Assembly (NCBI RefSeq): GCF_021223605.1
Contig: NZ_CP075175.1
Span: forward strand, 558,001 to 622,000
Direction of reading: 5' to 3'
Source: Paenibacillus sp. 481
Lineage (GTDB): Bacteria > Bacillota > Bacilli > Paenibacillales > Paenibacillaceae
Length of the DNA stretch: 64,000 nt
The notes below the pieces were generated by a model. It did no database searches. It saw only the letters and a program-made list of their open reading frames with translations, and was not told the origin of the DNA. Position numbers and translations under genes: made by a program. Numbering within the stretch: position 1 is the stretch's first letter; every line of letters starts with the position of its first letter. Below, in pieces: positions 1-8,612 of the stretch.

Positions 1-3000
1 AATGACACGCCTGGGGACAGAAGCGGTTGCAGTTCTTGCTCGGTTAACGGCACGCTGAGCATGGCGCCAGCTGGCACGCGCTGCATGAGCGATCCACGCA
101 GCACGATAAGTCGCAGCGCGTCTTCCAGCGAAAATACGCCAGCTAGACAAGCGGCCACAAATTCGCCGAAGCTATAGCCGATCATCGCATCTGGCTTCAC
201 GCCCCATTTCAGCAATAGACGCGCAAGGGCGTATTCAAAGCTGAAGATGACAGGCTGAATATACTCCGTTCGGTTCAGCTTCTCGACGGCTTCGCCATCT
301 GCGTGCACCGCAGTAGACGCATCCGTCGTATCGTCCCGCTCCGTCGTTTCCGCGGGGTACAATATAGCTTTCATATCCGCACCAGTTATATCGCGGTATA
401 TTTCGAAACATCGATCTAGCTCTGCACGGAACAGCGGTTCGTTCTCGTACAAATCGCGCCCCATGTTGACGTACTGCCCGCCTTGCCCAGAGAACATGAA
501 CACGAGCGATGGACGTGCATCTATCGCAGCAAAAGACTGCATTTTGCGTTCGTCGAACTTAGCAGGCTCACCATCCGTCGCGGTAATCGGCGTCAATGCT
601 TCCACTGCTTCCTGAGCCGTCTCACATACGAGTATGCGCCGGTAGCGGAAATCCGCACGTCCCGTTTGCAGCGTGTAAGCCACATCGGCCAGATTAGCCT
701 CCGGATTCGCCTTCATAAACGCACCAAGGTTAAGCGTCATCGTATCAAGCGCAGACGTCGTGCGAGCGGACAGCGTAATCAGCTTGGCTGGCCGACCTGC
801 ATCGGAAATGGCCCGATCTGGTGCCTTTTCCAGCACCACATGCGCATTCGTGCCACCAATTCCGAAAGAACTGACCCCAGCTCGTAGCGGATAATTGTCG
901 TTCTTCCATTCCGTCAGTGCAGTATTGACCACAAACGGGCTGTTCGCGAAATCGATGTTCGGATTCGCGCTTTCAAAGTGCAGGCTTGGCGGAATTTGCT
1001 TATGGGAAAGCGCAAGCACCGTCTTAATCAAGCCGGTAACACCAGCTGCGGCGTCCAAATGGCCGACATTGGTCTTGACAGATCCGATGCGGCAGTAGCC
1101 CGTTTCGCTGGTGGCATACGCCTTAGTCAACGCCTCGATTTCGATCGGATCACCGAGCGTCGTCCCCGTTCCGTGCGCTTCCACGTAACTAATGCTCGCC
1201 GCCGGAATACGCGCCGATGCCAACGCTTTCCGGATGACTTCCGCCTGTCCTTGAACGCTTGGCGCCGTATAGCCGACCTTGCGGCTACCGTCATTGTTAA
1301 TCGCCGAGCCTTTAATAACGGCATACACGCGATCCCCGTCCGCCAGTGCCTTGTCCAACGGTTTCAGCACGACGCAGCCTGCCCCGTCGCCACCTATCGT
1401 TCCTCGTGCCTTGGCGTCGAAGGCGCGACAATGACCGTCTGGGGACTTAACCATTCCTTCTTGGTACAAGTAACCCGATTTCAGTGGCAGCAACACCGAC
1501 GCTCCGCCTGCGATAGCCATATCGCAATCGCCATTGCGAATAGACTGACACGCCAAATGAACGGCAACGAGCGAGGTCGAGCATGCTGTCTGTACGCTCA
1601 AGGCCGGGCCTTTTAAGTTCAGCTTATGGGCAATACGTGTGCTGACCGTGTACAAGTCGTTGAGTGTATCCAGCTCGAACATGTCAGATAAATCACCATG
1701 TAAACGATCGGACAACTGCGTGAGCCAATGAAAGTTATTCGTAACACCAGCGTATAGACCGATCTGCCCACCGTATTGTCCAGGATCACAACCCGCGTCC
1801 TCCAACGCGTTCCACACGCTTTCGTGCAACAGACGGATCTGCGGGTCCATGACGGTTGCTTGGTCGGGACTATAGCCGAAGAAAGCCGGGTCGAATTTTT
1901 CGACGTTTGTCAACACACCTTTTGCCTTAACAAAATTAGGACGCTGCAACATTTCATGATCGTAGCCAAACTCGGCCAATTCTTCATCTGTGAAAAACGA
2001 AATACTTTCCTTACCTTGTTGCAAGTTGGACCAGAAGTCAGCAATCGTCTCCGCCCCAGGAAAACGACCAGCCATACCGATAATCGCTATATCGCGATTG
2101 TTGGCTTGCCCCGTCTCAGCGCCTGTAGGTGCGTCGCCCGATTCATACGACGCCTGTGATTCGAACGTAGACTCCTCTTCCTGTACGGAGCTTGCCTTCT
2201 TCTCATCCGCCAAGTATTCGGCCAACAGCGCGATCGTCGGATACTGAAACAAAGTGACGATTGGCACTTCTTTGCCGAGTTGCTTTTTCAATCTACTCTG
2301 AAGTTGAATCATATTAAGCGAGTTGCCACCCGCTTCAAAATAGCTTTCGTGGATACCCACATGCTCCCGGCCAAGCACCTCTTTCCAAGCATTTGCGATA
2401 ATTTGCTCCAGCTTCGTTTCTGGCAGCGCATGGCTATCACCGTTAGACGTGCTCGCAGCTTCCGGTTTCGGTAGCGCGGCGCGATCCACTTTGCCGTTTG
2501 GTGTAAGCGGCATGCTATCCAGTGGGATAAGATGGGTCGGGATCATATATAACGGCAGCTTTGCGCCAAGATATGCACGCAATTCGGAGACCGATAATGA
2601 TTCGTCCGCTACATAATAGGCGATTAACTCGGCTTCGCTGGCGTTCATTGCTCGCACCAATACTGCCGCTTCTTTGATCTGCTCATGCTGCAGCAGCCCC
2701 GTTTCAACCTCGCCGGGTTCAATGCGTTGGCCACGTATTTTTACTTGGTGGTCGATTCGCCCTAAGTACTCAAGGTTGCCGTCCGGCGACCAACGAGCCA
2801 AGTCCCCTGTGCGGTACATCATGCCACCTTCCTGAAATGGATCAGGTACAAATTGTGCCGCCGTCAGCTCTGGCTTGTTCAAGTACCCGCGTGCTACTCC
2901 GTCGCCACCCACGCACAATTCACCAGGAATGCCCATCGGCAGCAGTTCGCCGTTTCTGCCGAGTACATAGACCGTTGAGTTACTAATCGGACGTCCAATC

Positions 3001-5360
3001 GGAACGGAATCCGCATAGTCTCGATCAATCCGGAAACAAACGGAGACGGTTCCATTTTCCGTAGGACCGTATGCGTTCCATACCGTTATGCCAGGACAAG
3101 CAGCTCGGACCGCATTAATATGCTTCGGTGACAACACGTCTCCTCCGACATATAAATCGCGTACACCAGCAAACATCTTCGGATTTTCCTGAGACAATTG
3201 GTTAAACAATGGTGAGGTCAGCAACATGATCGTAATGTTGGTTTCACGTAAAAATGTTTCCAATTTCCCGCTGTCAAGCACGGTATGTTTAGCGATCACA
3301 TGCAAGCTCGCACCATTCAACAGCGCACCGAACAGTTCGAACGTCAGCGCGTCAAAACCGATGGCACCCGTCTGAAGCATCCGATCGTCCGGCTGCACTT
3401 GCATTAAATTTGTATTGATGACGAGCCTGACGACATTACGATGACTGACCATGACTCCTTTCGGCTTGCCGGTCGATCCCGAAGTGTACATCACGTAAGC
3501 CAAATCTTCTGGATCGTTAACGGAAGGCAGGTTGTCCACTGCGTCAACATTCCCTGCATCTTCTTCCCACACATTTTCGATAATGACTACTTCCTTATCT
3601 CCGGTTACACGTCCGCTTAGCTCAGATAAAGTCATAACGAGACGCACCTGACCATCCGCAAGCATATAGTCGAGCCTTTCCTGCGGATGATCCGGATCAA
3701 GCGGCATATAGGCGCCGCCTGCTTTCAAAATACCGAGAATAGCTGCGACCATTTCCGCATTGCGATGTGTCAGCAACCCGACCGCTTGGTCGCGCTCGAT
3801 TGCGCTGGCTCGCAGCACACGGGCAATCCGGTTCGCGCGTTCATTGAGTTCGCGGTACGTATAGGAACGGTTACCATCTACGACAGCCGTTCGGTCTGGC
3901 ATTTTCGCAACTTGCTCTTCAAATAGCTCTTGAATGTTGTTCTCTCTAGGGTAGGTTGTGAAGGTCTGGTTGATATGCTGTAATTGCTGGAGCTCTTGCT
4001 TAGTAAGGAATCCGATATCTTTCAGCTTCATATCACGGTAAGCTGTTACCTTAATCCAAGCTTGAACGATTTGATGTACGATGTTGAGGTAATGGGAAGC
4101 CAGCTTCTCCATCATATCGTCGCTATATACACATTTATTGTAAGTAAAGGCCAGTTCCAGTTGATCGGTCATCATGATGCGAATCGTCAGATCGAACTCC
4201 GTCTCTTCCTCCATACTGTGGGAAGTAATCGCAAGCGGGCCATTCGTGCCCGTGAGAACCTGATCGAGCGGGTAATTTTCCATCACGACGATCGAATCGA
4301 ACAATTTACCGCTCGACCGCAACTGGCCGTATGTTTTAATGTCCGTCAGCGAAGTACTGGCAACCTCATCGTTAGCTTGAACGGAACGGTTTACTTCACG
4401 CAGCAGTTCCGACAAACTATGATCGGAAGCCGCCTTCACGCGGAGCGGCAACGTATTAATGAACAATCCCGCCATCTGCTCAATTCCGGGAATACTCGCG
4501 TCGCGTCCTGACACCGTTGCGCCGAACATCACGTCGTCACTGTTTGTATAATGCTGTAAGAGTAAACCCCAAGCCGTATAGAACACCGACGCCTGCGTGA
4601 CTTCCTCAGCCTGGACAAACCGATTCAGTTCCGACACAAACGCCTCATCCCGTTTTTCCGTTCGGACAGCGATGATCGCCTTTTCCACCTTAGAACCGCT
4701 TTTTGCTGCTGGAATCGGCTTGTTACGCAACTCTTGTAAATACTCGCTCCAGTACGCTTCCTGCCGCTTCTTGTCTTGCTGCTGTTGCAGTTGCACGAAT
4801 TGCTTGAAGCGAGGCTTTTGCGGCAACTCAGGCGTTATTCCCTCGGCCAGCATGCGATAAGCAGTAAGCCATTCCTTCAATATAATACCGGTGCTCCAAC
4901 CATCAAATAGGATGTGGTGGAAAGTGATGAGCAGCGAATACTCCTTCTCCGTCCGTCGGCATAGCGTCAGTCGGAAAGGCACCTGATCCAAGCTAAACTT
5001 CTCCTGTTTGTCGGCCGCGAGCAGCGCATCCAGCTTATTCGTACGGGTTGCTTCATCCAGATCGGCATAATCCGCATGACGAATCTCCGGCAGATGCCGT
5101 TTCAGCACGATTTGAAGCGGCCGATTCACTTCCTCCCAACGGAACAATACCCGCAGCATCTCGTTCGCCTGTACCACATGGGCCCATGACTGTTCAAACA
5201 ACTGCTTATCAATCGTTCCGGTTATTCCTAGGACAAGTTGCTCCACATATTGCGTCGTGTCGCGGTCTTTTAAGTATTGAAGCAGCATCGCTTCCTGCAT
5301 CGGAGTCAAGGCCAAAATGTCTTCTATCTCGTTCTTGTCCAGTTTTTGCGGCGCTTTCAC
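1..5360 (-). CDS. Hybrid NRPS-PKS megasynthase, C-A-PCP-KS-AT..., partial
   Basis: Translating the minus strand gives an open frame of 1,786 codons that leaves the window at the left edge, so the C-terminus is missing. Domains in order: an N-terminal stretch like a COM acceptor; a condensation domain (HHILFDG, about residue 143); an adenylation domain (TSGSTG about 625, FDALTFE about 668); a carrier domain (GGNSL, Ser1014); a ketosynthase (TACSTS with Cys1260, EAHGTGT about 1393, then KTNVGH); and an acyltransferase with nucleophile motif GYSFGE (Ser1730), where GHSxG is usual. The hand-read adenylation pocket is D-A-F-L-Y-G-A-T-V-(K), closest to a Leu-type code I remember, so the substrate is probably aliphatic but uncertain. 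The start is GTG at 5360, 10 nt after AGGAG. The enzyme should accept the peptidyl chain from the NRPS at 10166-14695, add one amino acid and elongate it with a malonyl-type unit. Confidence 0.93.
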   Translation of the reverse strand, partial: MKAPQKLDKNEIEDILALTPMQEAMLLQYLKDRDTTQYVEQLVLGITGTIDKQLFEQSWAHVVQANEMLRVLFRWEEVNRPLQIVLKRHLPEIRHADYADLDEATRTNKLDALLAADKQEKFSLDQVPFRLTLCRRTEKEYSLLITFHHILFDGWSTGIILKEWLTAYRMLAEGITPELPQKPRFKQFVQLQQQQDKKRQEAYWSEYLQELRNKPIPAAKSGSKVEKAIIAVRTEKRDEAFVSELNRFVQAEEVTQASVFYTAWGLLLQHYTNSDDVMFGATVSGRDASIPGIEQMAGLFINTLPLRVKAASDHSLSELLREVNRSVQANDEVASTSLTDIKTYGQLRSSGKLFDSIVVMENYPLDQVLTGTNGPLAITSHSMEEETEFDLTIRIMMTDQLELAFTYNKCVYSDDMMEKLASHYLNIVHQIVQAWIKVTAYRDMKLKDIGFLTKQELQQLQHINQTFTTYPRENNIQELFEEQVAKMPDRTAVVDGNRSYTYRELNERANRIARVLRASAIERDQAVGLLTHRNAEMVAAILGILKAGGAYMPLDPDHPQERLDYMLADGQVRLVMTLSELSGRVTGDKEVVIIENVWEEDAGNVDAVDNLPSVNDPEDLAYVMYTSGSTGKPKGVMVSHRNVVRLVINTNLMQVQPDDRMLQTGAIGFDALTFELFGALLNGASLHVIAKHTVLDSGKLETFLRETNITIMLLTSPLFNQLSQENPKMFAGVRDLYVGGDVLSPKHINAVRAACPGITVWNAYGPTENGTVSVCFRIDRDYADSVPIGRPISNSTVYVLGRNGELLPMGIPGELCVGGDGVARGYLNKPELTAAQFVPDPFQEGGMMYRTGDLARWSPDGNLEYLGRIDHQVKIRGQRIEPGEVETGLLQHEQIKEAAVLVRAMNASEAELIAYYVADESLSVSELRAYLGAKLPLYMIPTHLIPLDSMPLTPNGKVDRAALPKPEAASTSNGDSHALPETKLEQIIANAWKEVLGREHVGIHESYFEAGGNSLNMIQLQSRLKKQLGKEVPIVTLFQYPTIALLAEYLADEKKASSVQEEESTFESQASYESGDAPTGAETGQANNRDIAIIGMAGRFPGAETIADFWSNLQQGKESISFFTDEELAEFGYDHEMLQRPNFVKAKGVLTNVEKFDPAFFGYSPDQATVMDPQIRLLHESVWNALEDAGCDPGQYGGQIGLYAGVTNNFHWLTQLSDRLHGDLSDMFELDTLNDLYTVSTRIAHKLNLKGPALSVQTACSTSLVAVHLACQSIRNGDCDMAIAGGASVLLPLKSGYLYQEGMVKSPDGHCRAFDAKARGTIGGDGAGCVVLKPLDKALADGDRVYAVIKGSAINNDGSRKVGYTAPSVQGQAEVIRKALASARIPAASISYVEAHGTGTTLGDPIEIEALTKAYATSETGYCRIGSVKTNVGHLDAAAGVTGLIKTVLALSHKQIPPSLHFESANPNIDFANSPFVVNTALTEWKNDNYPLRAGVSSFGIGGTNAHVVLEKAPDRAISDAGRPAKLITLSARTTSALDTMTLNLGAFMKANPEANLADVAYTLQTGRADFRYRRILVCETAQEAVEALTPITATDGEPAKFDERKMQSFAAIDARPSLVFMFSGQGGQYVNMGRDLYENEPLFRAELDRCFEIYRDITGADMKAILYPAETTERDDTTDASTAVHADGEAVEKLNRTEYIQPVIFSFEYALARLLLKWGVKPDAMIGYSFGEFVAACLAGVFSLEDALRLIVLRGSLMQRVPAGAMLSVPLTEQELQPLLSPGVS

Positions 5361-5397
5361 GTGTTCACGTCTCCTTTCTACTACAAACAGACTACTT

Positions 5398-6549
5398 CTA
5401 CTTTTTCACTGAATATTTACGCAATCCGTATTGGGATATTACTTGCTGCTGAATTTGGCTCGTTCCCTCGATAATTTCAAGCACCTTCGCTTCGCGGCAC
5501 AGCCGTTCCGCAGGATATTCATTGCGAACACCGTTGCCACCATGAACTTGCACCGTATCGTTAGTAATTTCGACAGCCACTTTCGATGTAAAATATTTAG
5601 CAATTGTCGTCTCGTGAATCGCATCAGCATGTCCCTTTTTGCGCATCTCTCCCGCAGAAAGACAGAGCGCACGAGCAGCATGAACCTTAGTGACAGCATC
5701 GCCGATAATACCTTTGATCAATTGGAAATGATACAGCTTTTCACCAAACTGTGAACGTGATCGTGAATACTCCACCATCGCTTCAAGTGCCTCTGCGGCA
5801 ATCGCCGTTCCCGCCCACGCAATGCTGTAGCGGCCGTGATCTAACGCAGTAGATACGATATAGGTAAACCCTGCGCCCACGCTGCCAAGCACGTTCTCTT
5901 CTGGAATCTCTACTTCGTCAAGGCTGATTTCAGCAATATGAGCAGCACGGTTGCCAATCATGCCAGACATTGGCGTCGTACGTACGCCCTCTCGTTCCCG
6001 CTCGACGATGAATGCCGTTATTTGCCCCCCTGAATCAACTGCGATAACAACAAAGAAATCGGCAATAGCGGCGAACGATATCCACTTTTTACACCCGTTC
6101 AAGATATACCGTGCGCCTTCTTTCCGGTACGTCGTCTGTACATTTTTGGCATCAGATCCCACATTCGGCTCGGATAAAGCAAATGCCCCGAGCTTTTCTC
6201 CGCTTGCCATTTTCGGAAGCCACGTCCGTTTCTGTTCATCCGTGCCAAAACGTAGCATCGTCTCTCCCAGCAACGAAGTTTGCACCGTAAGCAGCGCTCT
6301 CGTATTGCTGCATGCTTTGCCGATTTGCTCCGTCAACAACCCGTAAGCGACAGGGTCAAGCCCCAAGCCGCCGTATTCTTTAGGCCAACTGGCCCCCAAA
6401 TAGCCACGCTGTGCCATTTGGTCAATCAAGCTGCGGGGAAGTTCACCGTTGATGTCAATTTCTTTTGCCAAAGGACGTACGACTTGAGCCGCAAACTGCT
6501 TCGCATCATAAAAAATTTGAGCAGAGGTATCCCAAATATGAAAACTCAT
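5398..6549 (-). CDS. Acyl-CoA dehydrogenase, FkbI/ZmaE-like (extender unit formation)
   Basis: A 383-residue flavoprotein of the acyl-CoA dehydrogenase family, full length. Typical motifs include the FALSEPNVGSD flavin/substrate loop and, near the C-terminus, EIIEGTSQIQ. In zwittermicin, xenocoumacin and FK520 clusters such enzymes act on an ACP-bound three-carbon unit in the pathway from glyceryl-ACP to hydroxy- or methoxymalonyl-ACP. That role is inferred here from the position: the stop of the discrete ACP gene lies 3 nt upstream and FkbH precedes that. A general fatty-acid dehydrogenase cannot be excluded from the protein alone. The ATG is preceded by AGGTGGTG at about 6 nt. The partial NRPS-PKS gene starts 37 nt downstream, so both are probably co-transcribed. 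Confidence 0.88.
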   Translation of the reverse strand: MSFHIWDTSAQIFYDAKQFAAQVVRPLAKEIDINGELPRSLIDQMAQRGYLGASWPKEYGGLGLDPVAYGLLTEQIGKACSNTRALLTVQTSLLGETMLRFGTDEQKRTWLPKMASGEKLGAFALSEPNVGSDAKNVQTTYRKEGARYILNGCKKWISFAAIADFFVVIAVDSGGQITAFIVEREREGVRTTPMSGMIGNRAAHIAEISLDEVEIPEENVLGSVGAGFTYIVSTALDHGRYSIAWAGTAIAAEALEAMVEYSRSRSQFGEKLYHFQLIKGIIGDAVTKVHAARALCLSAGEMRKKGHADAIHETTIAKYFTSKVAVEITNDTVQVHGGNGVRNEYPAERLCREAKVLEIIEGTSQIQQQVISQYGLRKYSVKK

Positions 6550-6552
6550 TTT

Positions 6553-6804
6553 TTACACCACCTGCGAATTTTTATCGATCAGTTTTACGATGTTGTTGAC
6601 CGTACTGAAATTGGAAATATCCAAATCTTCATTGCCAATCGTAATTTCGAACTCCTGCTCAATATAGGTAAGTAGCTTCATCGCGAACAAAGAGTTGACA
6701 AAGCCCATTTGAAAAATATGATCGTCATCCGTAAATACCGCCTCATCTTCAAATACGACCAGATTGCTTTCAATAAAGCTGCGAATTTTTTGTTTCATTT
6801 CCAT
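6553..6804 (-). CDS. Discrete acyl carrier protein for hydroxy/methoxymalonyl-ACP
   Basis: An 83-residue acidic carrier protein. The 4'-phosphopantetheine attachment site is Ser38 in FVNSLFAM, with Asn where the usual DSL motif has Asp; my recollection is that FkbJ/ZmaD-type discrete carriers share this form. The rest fits a four-helix ACP fold. It sits between the FkbH-like gene (6 nt upstream) and the dehydrogenase gene (3 nt downstream), so it should be the carrier on which glycerate is loaded and oxidised before transfer to the PKS acyltransferase. An ordinary fatty-acid ACP is unlikely in this context. Confidence 0.9.
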   Translation of the reverse strand: MEMKQKIRSFIESNLVVFEDEAVFTDDDHIFQMGFVNSLFAMKLLTYIEQEFEITIGNEDLDISNFSTVNNIVKLIDKNSQVV

Positions 6805-6809
6805 GTTAT

Positions 6810-7874
6810 TTACCCCTTTCTATTAGTAACTGGAACCTTCACCTCAATATAAGGTGGGAACGGTTGAATATGGTTTAAGTCGTTTTCAAACAAGATTTGT
6901 CCTTGTCCGTCATTCGCAATTTCCTTGAAATTAGCGAAGCGGTACGTGACATACATCATTTTGTTACGATCGGTCTGTTTAAAATCAGCTTGCAGCACTT
7001 TGCCGTCACTCTTCGCCTGTTGCATGATATACGTCAACATAACCGTGCCCACTCCGCGCGACATCACCCGACATGACATTAACAACAACTTCAAATGCCA
7101 ATTGGTCTCCTTCAACTCGAGCAGCGCAAGTCCGATCTTGCCGTAAGAACCGTATTTGTCCGTCAATTCGCATACGAGCAATAGATGGTCGGAAGACTGT
7201 CTGAACTGATCCAGTTCCTCGTAGCTATACGTATTGCCTGTCGCATTCAATTGATTCGTGCGGACAGTCAACTCCTCTGCTCGTTTCAAATCTTCCTCGC
7301 GCGCTTCGCTGATGACGAACTGCATGCCGAGAGAGCTAAGAAAGGATTCCTGTGGACCAGTAAACGTGTCCTCTTCCTGTTTACGTTGGATATCTTCCAA
7401 ATACATAGCGCGGCGGCGCACCGAATCTTCCGTAATGAAACGGGGATTCAGGCGGGGATGCGCGAGTAAGTTCACGTACTCTGTCGCATCCAAACATGTC
7501 ACATCAGGATGCTCACTCTGGACCTCATCACGTTCGAATATTTGGTCATCGATGAACAAAATCGTATCCATCCCGATGTTCAAGTTAGTGCAAATGTTAG
7601 CAACCGACACCGATTTGGCGTTCCAGTTAATTTCCGGATACAAAAAATACTGATCGATGCCGAATTCACGCAATTTGTCCATCGCTGCATGGACCTCGTT
7701 CTTGCTTGCAACCGAATGAAGGATGCCACGCGAATCCAGTTCCACAATGATGTCGCGGATGCCCGCTTTTAGTTCAACATTGTCCGCTTCCAGTAGAACG
7801 CCTTCCCACATCGTATGGTCCAAGTCCCACACGATACATTTGATTTCCTTGGCCTTATTTACGGCCTTCTCCAT
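6810..7874 (-). CDS. FkbH-like HAD-IIIC protein, glyceryl-ACP synthase
   Basis: A 354-residue protein of the HAD subfamily IIIC / FkbH type. The DxDxT motif is DLDHT at residues 17-21, followed by W23, and a second acidic motif FIDDQ follows near residue 110. The C-terminal half looks like a GNAT-type domain, usual for FkbH proteins. Family knowledge: these enzymes take 1,3-bisphosphoglycerate, dephosphorylate it and load a glyceryl group on a dedicated ACP, the first step to hydroxymalonyl- or methoxymalonyl-ACP. The ACP gene follows after 5 nt, which supports this role. No O-methyltransferase (FkbG) is visible in the window, so the unmethylated hydroxymalonyl unit is favoured. The cluster continues past the left edge, so a methyltransferase could still exist. 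Confidence 0.92.
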   Translation of the reverse strand: MEKAVNKAKEIKCIVWDLDHTMWEGVLLEADNVELKAGIRDIIVELDSRGILHSVASKNEVHAAMDKLREFGIDQYFLYPEINWNAKSVSVANICTNLNIGMDTILFIDDQIFERDEVQSEHPDVTCLDATEYVNLLAHPRLNPRFITEDSVRRRAMYLEDIQRKQEEDTFTGPQESFLSSLGMQFVISEAREEDLKRAEELTVRTNQLNATGNTYSYEELDQFRQSSDHLLLVCELTDKYGSYGKIGLALLELKETNWHLKLLLMSCRVMSRGVGTVMLTYIMQQAKSDGKVLQADFKQTDRNKMMYVTYRFANFKEIANDGQGQILFENDLNHIQPFPPYIEVKVPVTNRKG

Positions 7875-7901
7875 AGTTACTTCCCCCTTGCATGCTGTTA
7901 T

Positions 7902-8612
7902 TTAGTACGACTTCGTCGGCATGCGTACTGCTTCGTTTACGATTGAAACGACTTCAGGAGTATGCACATTAATAAAAAAGTGGCCGCCCGTAAACTTGTA
8001 GATGCGGCAATCCTGACTGCCATATCTCGACCATTCGTCAATCACGCACCATTCCGTGGCAACGTCATCCTCTGCGTACAACACCGAAATATCGCACTGC
8101 AGTGGAGCTACGTCCTTAGGGCGATACGTTTCTACCACCTGCATGTCCCTGCGTAGCACAGGCATAAACATCCGCTTCAGCTCTTCACGTTGAAACAACT
8201 CGTCCGCTGTTCCTCCCAGCCGCTTAATTTCTTGCCACAGCTGCTCGTCGGACAGCGTATGAATTTGGTAGCTCTTTACCGCATGGGGAGGGTACACGCC
8301 CGACACGAACAAATGCGCCGGTTCTCGGCCCGTCTCCCGCTTGATGGCTTGCGCCAGCTCGTGAGCGACGAACGCTCCCATGCTGTGGCCGAATAGCATA
8401 AACTCCGAGTCGTCCAGTTCTTGCTTCATACGCCCCAGCAAATCTTCAACCATCTCATCCATGCTGCTGGACAGCGGATCTGCCATCCTACGCCCTCGTC
8501 CGGCTGGTTCGAGCGGATGCAATTCGATAGACTCATTCAAGTAGCGCTTCCAGCGTGTGTAGCACGTTGCAGAGCCTCCCGCATACGGGACGCAGAACAG
8601 TTTGTATTTCAT
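7902..8612 (-). CDS. Type II thioesterase (GrsT/SrfAD family)
   Basis: A 236-residue alpha/beta hydrolase with all marks of an external NRPS/PKS thioesterase: CVPYAGGSA at the N-terminus, PAGRGRR near residue 37, nucleophile Ser77 in GHSMGA, an acidic residue in YAEDD, and the catalytic His in GGHFF near the C-terminus. Its family role is editing: hydrolysing wrong or stalled acyl groups from carrier domains. The ATG follows the stop of the peptidase gene directly, and GGAGGTG lies 6 nt upstream inside that gene, so the two are translationally linked. The length is normal and nothing is missing. Confidence 0.95.
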   Translation of the reverse strand: MKYKLFCVPYAGGSATCYTRWKRYLNESIELHPLEPAGRGRRMADPLSSSMDEMVEDLLGRMKQELDDSEFMLFGHSMGAFVAHELAQAIKRETGREPAHLFVSGVYPPHAVKSYQIHTLSDEQLWQEIKRLGGTADELFQREELKRMFMPVLRRDMQVVETYRPKDVAPLQCDISVLYAEDDVATEWCVIDEWSRYGSQDCRIYKFTGGHFFINVHTPEVVSIVNEAVRMPTKSY

